DNA from: an uncultured Bacteroidales bacterium
GTDB taxonomy: Bacteria; Bacteroidota; Bacteroidia; Bacteroidales; Bacteroidaceae
Assembly: GCA_902799685.1 (NCBI GenBank)
Contig: CADCBO010000012.1
Span: forward strand, 1 to 64,000
Direction of reading: 5' to 3'
DNA: 64,000 nucleotides
Shown: positions 37,266 to 45,486 of the stretch, one piece after another
Position numbering within the stretch: the first letter of the stretch is position 1
How the letters are laid out: each line of letters opens with the position of its first letter
Translations under genes and position numbers: made by a program
The notes under the pieces: generated by a model
Told to the model about the DNA's origin: nothing
The model's input: the letters and a program-made list of their open reading frames with translations, nothing else
Databases searched by the model: none

Positions 37266-37943
37266 TTGTCTAATGTGCTAAACCGTGAAGGCGGTTTGAA
37301 TCCTTCGGGCACGGCGCCAACCTCCGTTGCTTCCCCCTGTGAAAAGGACTATCAACAGACAGGGGTGTCCGTAAGGTATGCCTATGACCCAAACAAGCAA
37401 TGGTATGTTTTCAGAGCTACATACGGGCGTGAATCAAAGGCGTTTTCTTATTTGGAATCCAAAGGAATAGATTCTTATATACCGTTTCGTTGGACAGTAA
37501 AGCAATGTGAGGGAATTACTAAACGTGTCAGGGAACCGTTGCTCCCTAATCTGTTATTTGTATATTGCAGTCATGAACAGGCTGAGGTTCTGATTAAACA
37601 AACAGCAGAACTGCAATATCTCAATTACTACTACAATCATCTTGTCTGTGAACCGGACGGCAAAAATCCGCCACTGACTATAAAGTATGACCTGATGATG
37701 AATTTTATAGCTGTTACATCATCTCCAAATGAACATATACGTTTGGTTGATTCAGCCAGATGCCATTTTAAGAGTGGTGACAAAGTACGTGTAATTAACG
37801 GAGCTTTTACCGGTGTAGAGGGTAAGGTGGCAAGAATTTCTGGTCAGCAACGTGTAGTGGTGGAAATTGATGGCTTGTGCGCTATCGCTACAGCCTATGT
37901 GCCGACAGCATTCTTGGAAAAAACTATATCAAAAGATAAATAA
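37266..37943 (+). CDS. UpxY family transcription antiterminator (NusG-like)
   Basis: This 225-residue NusG paralogue is expected to bind RNA polymerase and stop premature termination in its own operon. The NGN domain starts near WYVFRATYGRESKAFSYLE and includes REPLLPNLLFVYC. The KOW domain is in FKSGDKVRVINGAFTGVEG. No ATG fits the beginning: the frame opens after a stop at 37230, and TTG 37266 or GTG 37275 are the candidate starts. In Bacteroides fragilis, UpxY genes head capsule operons and are usually followed by UpxZ. Here the second gene does not look like UpxZ and no capsule gene follows. It leads a run of 15 further genes on the same strand. Confidence 0.85.
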   Translation: MSNVLNREGGLNPSGTAPTSVASPCEKDYQQTGVSVRYAYDPNKQWYVFRATYGRESKAFSYLESKGIDSYIPFRWTVKQCEGITKRVREPLLPNLLFVYCSHEQAEVLIKQTAELQYLNYYYNHLVCEPDGKNPPLTIKYDLMMNFIAVTSSPNEHIRLVDSARCHFKSGDKVRVINGAFTGVEGKVARISGQQRVVVEIDGLCAIATAYVPTAFLEKTISKDK

Positions 37944-37954
37944 GAACTGTATTT

Positions 37955-38431
37955 ATGCAATTGGATTATCATACACTAGAGTCGTTGTGCAAGGAAGCCG
38001 AAGAGATGATTATGAATAAATACTTTGGTAATCTAATTAAAGCGGCTGCGCATGAGAGGCCAGAATCTATAGGCAATTATACACCGGATCTACCATACAT
38101 GATAGAACTGGAATATAAAGAAATGCTTGATTTTATGGTCAAACATCTGTTTCCGGGAGATAATACGATTGATGTGAATAGTTTTCTTGAAGAAGAAAAA
38201 CTGCGCCTACTTATGACCGAAGATGACCGCGAAGAAATAGAATCAGCATATAAGAAAGCAACTCAAAGAACTGTAATAGAACGCTTGACTAAAACAAATC
38301 ATTCTGATGTAACTTTCTACAAGGGGCTCCTGGAAGCACATACAAAAGATTTGCTGTTGGTTATGCGTACCGACTTTCTTGAGGAGCTGACAGGCAAATA
38401 CATTAAGAACAAGACATTTGAGGATGATTGA
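37955..38431 (+). CDS. Hypothetical helical protein, second gene of the UpxY operon
   Basis: I do not recognise this 158-residue protein. It is rich in charged residues and predicted to be helical throughout (for example ELEYKEMLDFMVKHLF and DREEIESAYKKATQ). It has no signal peptide, membrane helix or metal motif. Its position right after UpxY is that of UpxZ in capsule loci, but I see no sequence reason to call it that. It starts 11 bases after UpxY and ends three bases before the first RyR gene, so it is part of the operon. Confidence 0.75.
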   Translation: MQLDYHTLESLCKEAEEMIMNKYFGNLIKAAAHERPESIGNYTPDLPYMIELEYKEMLDFMVKHLFPGDNTIDVNSFLEEEKLRLLMTEDDREEIESAYKKATQRTVIERLTKTNHSDVTFYKGLLEAHTKDLLLVMRTDFLEELTGKYIKNKTFEDD

Positions 38432-38434
38432 ATA

Positions 38435-38731
38435 ATGAATATGGAAAAAGGAAAATATATACCAAAACCAATAGATCTTTCAGATGTAAGCCTGCCTGAC
38501 GGAATATCTGATTTGACAGAGCTGATAGCCCGTAATGTCCACGATGTCTGGGCACAGTCAAGACTGGCCGAAGGATGGGTATATGGAAAGCAGATAGACA
38601 ATGTTTTGAAAACTCATCCGAGTCTTGTTCCGTATGATGAGCTACCTGAATCGGAGAAGGATTATGACCGCAATACCAGCCTCAACACATTAAAACTAAT
38701 TGTGAAAATGGGATACATAATAGGTAAATAA
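38435..38731 (+). CDS. Single-domain RyR protein
   Basis: The 98-residue protein is almost entirely one RyR domain, the short repeat first defined in ryanodine receptors. Visible family features are NVHDVWAQSRLAEGWVYG, SLVPYDELPESEKDYDRN and TLKLIVKMGY. The domain occurs alone in many bacteria, and its ligand there is not established; a nucleotide-derived ligand has been suggested. It is likely cytoplasmic. It lies between the hypothetical gene and the SIR2-TIR gene, with gaps of 3 and 25 bases. It is closely similar to the protein at 47241-47681. Confidence 0.88.
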   Translation: MNMEKGKYIPKPIDLSDVSLPDGISDLTELIARNVHDVWAQSRLAEGWVYGKQIDNVLKTHPSLVPYDELPESEKDYDRNTSLNTLKLIVKMGYIIGK

Positions 38732-38756
38732 AAATCAAGTTCAGAAGATATTACCA

Positions 38757-40136
38757 ATGGAAGATTTTGTTTTCAAAACTAGGAATAATCTTGAAGAGAG
38801 ACAATGGGAGATCCTTTTTGAGCAAATTGTCAGAGGGAATGTTATTCCTGTTATAGGTCCTGATTTTGTACATGTCAACAATAAGACATCTATGCAGTTT
38901 CTGATAGATGTCATCAGTCAATATTGTCAAATAGGTGAAGGCCAGTTTTCTTCGTATTCTCAACTCATTAATGATTCACGCTTCAAGATTAGTGAAATAA
39001 ACAAATACAGTGATATTTATTCTTCATTGGCTGACCTTATCAATGACAACCCTAAATATTTTGCTCAGGAGGAGTCAAATTCATTGCTATTTAAGTTTCT
39101 GAAGATACCTTATTTTACATTTGTTATTACCACTACCTTTGATTCTGTAGTGGAAAACGTAATGAGAAAAATACACGGTGATCGTTTACGTGTTATGTGT
39201 TTTAGAAATGATGCATCTAGGAATGATGATTTGATGAATGGTGAAGACATGCGTCATCCAACTTTGTTCTATATGTTTGGTAAAGCTGAGAGAAAAGAAC
39301 ATTCTTTTGTCGTTACGGATGAAGATTTGTTACAATTCTCTCAGAGTTGGCTTAGACCGAATGACAGTGGTTGTAAAGCAAAGCCTTCAATGATTTCAAA
39401 CCTATTAGCAAATAGATATCTTTTGGTCGTAGGGCAGGATTATCAGGATTGGTTGTTTCGCTTTTTCTGGTATGCCATGAAAAATGAAAACTTTGGTAAG
39501 AAAATGAGTGGAATGTTAACGTTAAAACAGGATGATCGTACTTTAATTGACTTTTTGAGTCGCGGTAATGCCTTTGCCCGTATTGAAACTGATCAAGGAA
39601 AATTTGTTGATAAGGTAATAGATGGGATAAAAACTTATGAAAGGAACAATAATATAACAGGAGACGTTATTCCACAGGAAGGAACAGATGTATTCATTTC
39701 TTATTCAAGGGGTGACAACGCAATTGCGGATACAATTTATGATGTTCTCAGGTCAAAAGGTCTGAATGTTTGGTATGATCATGAGAGTTTACATAAGGGA
39801 CAGGACTTTATGAAACAGATAGAGAATGCTATCAAGAATTCTACATTTTTTGTGCCTGTTTTTACTTCAACCATCCTAGCTCAAGCTTATGAGGAACATC
39901 CATATCGGCAGGAATGGCGCTTTGCTGTGAACCACATTATGAATATTGGTGGAATTCCATATTGTTTTCCTTTTTTTGAAGAAGGTTTTAATATGGACGA
40001 TTTGAGAGCAGACATACCTAATGATTTGAAAAGACATGACGCGTTTTCTTTCAACAGAGATTCTTTGATTAGAGATGCAGAAAAGATGGCTAATTATCTT
40101 TTAAAGGAACTTGAAAACCGGAAATTACATGGCTGA
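38757..40136 (+). CDS. SIR2-like/TIR domain protein
   Basis: This 459-residue protein joins two NAD-linked folds. Residues about 25-290 look like a SIR2_2-type domain: VIPVIGPDFV (29-38), FVITTTFDSVVE near 124 and LLVVGQDYQDW. Residues 309 to about 440 are a TIR domain starting GTDVFISYSRGDN, with VWYDHESLHKGQDF and YRQEWRFAV. Glu386 in the last motif sits where catalytic TIR NADases have their glutamate. SIR2 and TIR domains in bacterial defence consume NAD or make signals from it; whether both are active here is unknown. The gene overlaps the nSTAND gene by eight bases, so the two products are probably made together. Confidence 0.85.
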   Translation: MEDFVFKTRNNLEERQWEILFEQIVRGNVIPVIGPDFVHVNNKTSMQFLIDVISQYCQIGEGQFSSYSQLINDSRFKISEINKYSDIYSSLADLINDNPKYFAQEESNSLLFKFLKIPYFTFVITTTFDSVVENVMRKIHGDRLRVMCFRNDASRNDDLMNGEDMRHPTLFYMFGKAERKEHSFVVTDEDLLQFSQSWLRPNDSGCKAKPSMISNLLANRYLLVVGQDYQDWLFRFFWYAMKNENFGKKMSGMLTLKQDDRTLIDFLSRGNAFARIETDQGKFVDKVIDGIKTYERNNNITGDVIPQEGTDVFISYSRGDNAIADTIYDVLRSKGLNVWYDHESLHKGQDFMKQIENAIKNSTFFVPVFTSTILAQAYEEHPYRQEWRFAVNHIMNIGGIPYCFPFFEEGFNMDDLRADIPNDLKRHDAFSFNRDSLIRDAEKMANYLLKELENRKLHG

Positions 40137-43100
40137 GAATCTGTATAAGTGGGAAGGGCCTAATCCATGGCTAGGTCTCCAGACGTATCAGGAAGGAACC
40201 AGATTATGGGGGCGTGATTCAGATATAACCACGTTGTCAGATATTGTATGTAACAATTTGGCAACTATTATATTTGGCAAATCAGGTATAGGCAAGTCTT
40301 CACTTATACATGCCGGCATCTCTCCTGAAATCCGTAAACGCGGTATGAAACCTGTCTATATTAGGCTGGAGCACAACACCGATATCGCTTATACGACTCA
40401 GATTGAACGAACAGTGAGTGATGCTTTGGATAAAGAAGATAGACTGAATGAAGATTATCCTTCAATGGGATTATGGGATTTTTTTCACAGATATATTTTC
40501 TATAGCAAAGATGGACATCATGAAGTAGTTCCGGTTATAATAATTGATCAATTTGAGGAGATTTATACTTTAGCAGATGCTAATCATAAACACCATGCTC
40601 AAGAACTGTTTGAGGAATTTGCCGATCTTTTAAACAACAAGAAGCCAGGGAAAATCATAGCTATTGAGAATGATGGAAAAAAATCCACAAAGTCTAATAT
40701 TGAAGTGGATGGAAAGAATGTATTTACGTTCCGCATTCATTCTGAAAAAATAAACAATTACATTGAGGATAGTAATTTTCATGTTGTGATTTGTCTTCGT
40801 GAGGATTATTTGTATTATCTTGAAAGGAACACAAGTAAAATACCTTCTTTTAAGATAAACAGATATAGCCTTAAAGCTCTTGATCGTGATTCGGCAAAAG
40901 AAGTAATTATCAAACCGTGTCCAGGTTTATTCGGTGATAATGAAGCTTCAAACATTATTACAAAAATATCCACTTATAATGATGAGGGAAAAGAAGAGAT
41001 AGACCCTACTGTCCTTTCAATTTTCCTATTCAAATACTACAATCGGAAAGGGAATGTTAATACTGACAATATAATTAGTGAATTTTATGCAGATGAGACA
41101 AAAGATATAAGTGATACATCTCTAGCTTATTTGGAAGATCATCTGATTACCGGAGAGGGATTCCGCCATATAGTTCCTTATAATGACGCTTTATCAAATG
41201 GTGTGACTAAACAGGAATTAAACAGTCTGATCTCTAGCAGAATAATAATAGTTGAACCTAGGAAAGGACATAACTATATAGAGTTTTCACATGATGTTAT
41301 TTGTCCAATAGCAAACAGTAATCGCGAACATCGACTAGTAAAAGAACAGGCCAAAAGGCTTAAAAGACGTATATTGGTGGTTACAATCTTATTTGTATTT
41401 GCATTTTTCTTAGTTGGTAGTTTTGCATATCTAAATCAGCAAGTAAAGAATGCTCAAATTAAGAATGCATCTATAAGAGCTCATTTTATGATTGCACAGG
41501 GAGATGTTCTTAATGCAGTAAAATTGTTGCTTAATATAGTTCCCGATAAAAGAGATATAGAAGTAATACCTGAAACAGAATCTGTCCTTAATGAGGCTTA
41601 CGACAGTTTAAACTCAAACTATGCATGTGTCTCAATACTTCATCATAATGATGATGTTTCAACTGCAGAATTCAGCGAAGATTCAAGACTAATTGTTACT
41701 GCATGTAGTGATGGTTATTGTAGAATATGGAATGCTCAATCAGGAGAGATGAAAAAAGCACTTGATTGTCAATCCAAGGGAATGAAAAGTGCATCTTTTA
41801 GCAAAGATGCAAATAAAGTTGTGGTGTCATTCGATAAGGGTTCAATACAAGTATGGGACATCCTGTCAGAGAATGTCGTAGCTGAATTCGGGCATAGTGC
41901 AACTGTTAATTATGCTTGTTTCAGTCCTGATGGAAAGTATGTTGTGTCAGCTTCAAATGACAGTACAGTAAGATTGTGGGATGCAAACAACGGCAAATTA
42001 TTGGATATAATAGTCAAACATTCAGATGATGTTAATTGTGCTATTTTCAGTAATGATGGAAGCAAAGTGGTTACTTCTTCAGAAGATGGTACTTCTGTGG
42101 TTTACGATTTAAACTCAAAAACTGCTAAAACCATTTTTGATGATGAAAACAGTTCTGTGGCATATGCGGAGTTTAATAATGATGATACAAAGATAGTAAT
42201 GGTAACAGGTGATGTAATATACTTGTATGATGCTATAACATATGATAAGGAGATATGCCAGACTCATTGTCATGATGGCCTAATAACGTCTGTTGCTTTT
42301 AGTCCTTTCGGTAATTGTATAGCCACTTCTTCGTATGACAAAACAATTAAAATATGGAATATTGAAAACGGAGAATTAAAAATCAGACATACATATAAAG
42401 GTCACTCCAATGTAGTAAAGGACGTTGTATTCAGTCCTGACAGTAGGTTTATCATATCAACTTCATCAGATAATGAAGCTAGATTGTGGAATACTGAAAA
42501 GATAAATAGTAGGATGGTTATTCATAGCGGAATGAAATTCTCATCTGTTACTTTTAGTCCAAATGGCAAATATATTGCCGGATTGTCTGTTCAAGGAAAT
42601 GCAAAAATATGGGACTCTGAGTCTGGCGATTTAATAGATTCTTTTAATGTTCCGGATAAAGAAAAAGGGTGTAACTCAATTGTATTTAGTGAAGGTTCAG
42701 ACAAGGTGGTCGTAACTTCATCCCAAAAAGTATGGATATATGGTTTATTTCAAGAAGGACCAAAACCTGTAGAAAATGGAAACTATGATTATGCTTCTTT
42801 TAATGGTGATAATGCAATTATTGCCATTGCTCAAAATGATAGCACAAAACAATTCTGTTTGGATAGTAGTCTATCTTCAGATTTAAATTCCCCTAGATTC
42901 TGTTATGATTCATTGGCTAATTTGACATTTTCACGTGATAATAAAACCTGTCTATTTGTGAAATCATCCGATGCTAACAATTTTTATGTTTTGAACTTAC
43001 ACGATTTTTCTGTTTCACCACCATTTAAAGAACATTCTAAAAACATTTGTTCAGTTAAATATAGTAATGATGGTAAACGTATTATATCTTCTTCATCAGA

Positions 43101-43479
43101 CAATTCTGCTATTGTTTGGGATTCTGAAAAAGGTATTATTCTTTATAAGTTGAGAAATCATTCCCAACAAGTTTTTTTCTCAGAATTTTCATGTGATGAT
43201 AATTATTGTGCAACAGTTTCTACAGACCAAAAACTATTAATATGGAACGCTTCTACCGGTAAAGTCGTTGCAACAAGAACAACTGACTGTAGCCCTCAAT
43301 ATACTAACCTATTCAGTCCTACTGAAATGAAATATATAGTGGTAAAAAGAATAAGGGATTATGAGGATGATATTATTATTTATAGTCTTTTCAATCCCAA
43401 TGATTTGATACGAGATTTTGTTAATCGGTTCGATGATTACAAATTTTCAAAAGAAGAGAAAGATATGTATTTTTTGTAA
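40129..43479 (+). CDS. nSTAND ATPase with membrane segment and WD40 propellers
   Basis: The start is taken as the ATG at 40129 (MAENLYKWEG), giving 1116 residues; the frame extends six codons to a TTG. NPWLGLQTYQEG and LWGRDSD are typical of the nSTAND1 entry region. Walker A GKSGIGKS is at 50-57 and Walker B VIIIDQFEE contains Asp140. One hydrophobic helix lies at about 415-438. From about residue 500 to the end there are roughly 14 WD40 blades (VRLWDANNGK, IKIWNIENGE, AIVWDSEKGI), enough for two seven-bladed propellers. STAND proteins are switch ATPases that assemble on sensing a ligand and activate a partner. The coupled SIR2-TIR protein is the obvious partner. Confidence 0.88.
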   Translation: MAENLYKWEGPNPWLGLQTYQEGTRLWGRDSDITTLSDIVCNNLATIIFGKSGIGKSSLIHAGISPEIRKRGMKPVYIRLEHNTDIAYTTQIERTVSDALDKEDRLNEDYPSMGLWDFFHRYIFYSKDGHHEVVPVIIIDQFEEIYTLADANHKHHAQELFEEFADLLNNKKPGKIIAIENDGKKSTKSNIEVDGKNVFTFRIHSEKINNYIEDSNFHVVICLREDYLYYLERNTSKIPSFKINRYSLKALDRDSAKEVIIKPCPGLFGDNEASNIITKISTYNDEGKEEIDPTVLSIFLFKYYNRKGNVNTDNIISEFYADETKDISDTSLAYLEDHLITGEGFRHIVPYNDALSNGVTKQELNSLISSRIIIVEPRKGHNYIEFSHDVICPIANSNREHRLVKEQAKRLKRRILVVTILFVFAFFLVGSFAYLNQQVKNAQIKNASIRAHFMIAQGDVLNAVKLLLNIVPDKRDIEVIPETESVLNEAYDSLNSNYACVSILHHNDDVSTAEFSEDSRLIVTACSDGYCRIWNAQSGEMKKALDCQSKGMKSASFSKDANKVVVSFDKGSIQVWDILSENVVAEFGHSATVNYACFSPDGKYVVSASNDSTVRLWDANNGKLLDIIVKHSDDVNCAIFSNDGSKVVTSSEDGTSVVYDLNSKTAKTIFDDENSSVAYAEFNNDDTKIVMVTGDVIYLYDAITYDKEICQTHCHDGLITSVAFSPFGNCIATSSYDKTIKIWNIENGELKIRHTYKGHSNVVKDVVFSPDSRFIISTSSDNEARLWNTEKINSRMVIHSGMKFSSVTFSPNGKYIAGLSVQGNAKIWDSESGDLIDSFNVPDKEKGCNSIVFSEGSDKVVVTSSQKVWIYGLFQEGPKPVENGNYDYASFNGDNAIIAIAQNDSTKQFCLDSSLSSDLNSPRFCYDSLANLTFSRDNKTCLFVKSSDANNFYVLNLHDFSVSPPFKEHSKNICSVKYSNDGKRIISSSSDNSAIVWDSEKGIILYKLRNHSQQVFFSEFSCDDNYCATVSTDQKLLIWNASTGKVVATRTTDCSPQYTNLFSPTEMKYIVVKRIRDYEDDIIIYSLFNPNDLIRDFVNRFDDYKFSKEEKDMYFL

Positions 43480-43494
43480 CTTAAAAACAAGAAA

Positions 43495-45486
43495 ATGTTT
43501 AACTTCAGGTTAAAAAATGTATTATTATTAGTTTTGATGTTTTTGTATGAATTATCGGTTAATTCACAAGAGTGTAGAGAGTATTTTTATAAGGCTGAAA
43601 GTTATCAAAAGAAAGGACAATATAAAAAAGCAATAGAATTTTACCAAAGATCCCAAGCTTGTGGTGATGCCGTTTTCCAAACAAAAAGTTCAGCCATGAT
43701 TGATGAACTTAATGTTTTGATAGAAAGAATAGATTCAATAAACAGATTGACTGAATCAAACAGTACAAAGGAAGACTTTATTATTGTACCATCATTTGTA
43801 TATCTTCCTGCGGGCACAGAAGAACAAACTGTTATTGTTAATGCCTCTGGCGAATGGGGCGTTAAAGGAAGGACTGGTATAATTAATGTGTCAAAAAAGA
43901 ATGATAAAACGCTGTTGGTTTCATCAGTTACGCCAAATAGTTCTGTAAAACCAAGAAAAAGTTCTGTGACAGTTGAGTGTGGCGAGATTACTCGTACCAT
44001 AATATTTGAGCAGGATGGAGTGCCGGAAATTTTAGAGTACAAGAGTAAATATATGAATGTACCATTCCAGGAAGGTGTATATAGGGTTGATTTAAATACA
44101 AATACTGAATGGAAGGTTGATTATGCAGACTGGTATAAAGCAACTCCTGATAAAAATGATAGTACGGTAATGGTTATATATGTTGACAGAAATACTAAAA
44201 ATGAGGATAGACACGGTACTATTATTGTTCGTTCAGAAACTGCCCCTTCCTTGTATGACGAATTGGAAATCCATCAGTATGCCAATGAGAGCAGAATTTT
44301 TTCACCAGTTTTCAATAATATTATTCAAATTAGTTGCAAGGGGGATTCTGTTATTGTTCCTATCATATCAGACAACCCTTCTTGGACAGAAAGTGACCGT
44401 CCAAGTTGGTGTAAGGCAACCAAGTTGAACTCTGATTCATTGTTGATTATTATTAGTAAGAATGATAACTACGAATCAAGGGAAGGTTTTGTTAATATTA
44501 AGTCAAATGATAGGGTTGCGGGAATATGGATTAAGCAGGAAGCCTCGGAAATACCGGATTTCATGAAAAAAAACATATTAAGTGGGAGAAATGTCAGTTT
44601 AGGAATATCAGCCGGTCTTGTCCATCCCATCATAAAAACTTCGGCGGTAGGAGATTATGTTGGAAGTGTTGTAAACTATTCCTTTGGGAATACTAAAGAG
44701 GAGGCTAGTTACTCAGTGTCGAATGGTATTTCTTTAGAAACATTTGCAGATATACGTTTATATAAAAATTTCTTTTTAATAGCCGGTATTGGTTATTCTC
44801 AGTATTCCTACCAAAACCGTTTCATTTCAAATGATACAAGGAATATTGTAGTCCCATCGCCAGATTTTTACAATAGGGGTACAGTTTATGATAATTATAC
44901 AGAAGATTATTCTTTTCATTTTCTCGATATACCATTATTGGTGTCTTTAAGATTTCCAATTACACTTAAAAGTCATGTGCAGTTTAATGCCGGTCCGGTA
45001 ATATGCTATGGCATTTCATCTGAAATGAGTTTAACCGGAAGTTCTGATAGTGAGAATTTGAAGTCATACGCCATTATTAACCATGAGAGAACAAATCAAA
45101 TTTGTGATGATTTAATACCTTATCCTTATCATATTAAAACGAATGGACAGGTTGATTTATATAGTAATCAAGTGAAATGCTCAGATAGTTATGTAGAAAA
45201 TGATTTTAAAATCGATAAATCCCAGTCAATTGATGCACCACCTTTCAACAGATTTAATTATGGTATCCGCATGGGCTTTGCATATGAATATTACGGTATA
45301 AAACTGTCGATTGAATATAGTCGTATGCTTTCAAATATGGCTAATAAAAAATATTGGGAAAATGAAAGATGGATGATTTTTGACCAGTCTTCTGCAGATT
45401 GCATTATGCAGGGATATAAACAATACAATAACAATTTGCTGATAAAAGTAGGTTATACATTTAGAAATAAAAAACAGGAAAAATGA
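43495..45486 (+). CDS. TPR-BACON-beta-barrel envelope protein
   Basis: This 663-residue protein has a signal peptide (to about residue 24, ending VNSQ), a short TPR-like unit (YFYKAESYQKKGQYKKAIE) and three BACON-type beta domains. The first of these holds EWGVKGRTGIINVSKKN and the third ends in AGIWIKQEAS. The last 290 residues alternate in the manner of an outer membrane beta-barrel (LETFADIRLYKNFFLIAGIG) and end in VGYTFRNKKQ. BACON domains are carbohydrate or mucin-linked modules of Bacteroidota. The protein probably sits in the outer membrane with BACON domains in the periplasm or at the surface. Its stop overlaps the next start in ATGA. Confidence 0.75.
   Translation: MFNFRLKNVLLLVLMFLYELSVNSQECREYFYKAESYQKKGQYKKAIEFYQRSQACGDAVFQTKSSAMIDELNVLIERIDSINRLTESNSTKEDFIIVPSFVYLPAGTEEQTVIVNASGEWGVKGRTGIINVSKKNDKTLLVSSVTPNSSVKPRKSSVTVECGEITRTIIFEQDGVPEILEYKSKYMNVPFQEGVYRVDLNTNTEWKVDYADWYKATPDKNDSTVMVIYVDRNTKNEDRHGTIIVRSETAPSLYDELEIHQYANESRIFSPVFNNIIQISCKGDSVIVPIISDNPSWTESDRPSWCKATKLNSDSLLIIISKNDNYESREGFVNIKSNDRVAGIWIKQEASEIPDFMKKNILSGRNVSLGISAGLVHPIIKTSAVGDYVGSVVNYSFGNTKEEASYSVSNGISLETFADIRLYKNFFLIAGIGYSQYSYQNRFISNDTRNIVVPSPDFYNRGTVYDNYTEDYSFHFLDIPLLVSLRFPITLKSHVQFNAGPVICYGISSEMSLTGSSDSENLKSYAIINHERTNQICDDLIPYPYHIKTNGQVDLYSNQVKCSDSYVENDFKIDKSQSIDAPPFNRFNYGIRMGFAYEYYGIKLSIEYSRMLSNMANKKYWENERWMIFDQSSADCIMQGYKQYNNNLLIKVGYTFRNKKQEK

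Noticed and set aside
35303-41000. Functional link between nadE and the NAD-linked SIR2-TIR protein
   Set aside because: nadE belongs to a separate operon ended by a terminator-like hairpin, and composition changes between them; the closeness may be chance.
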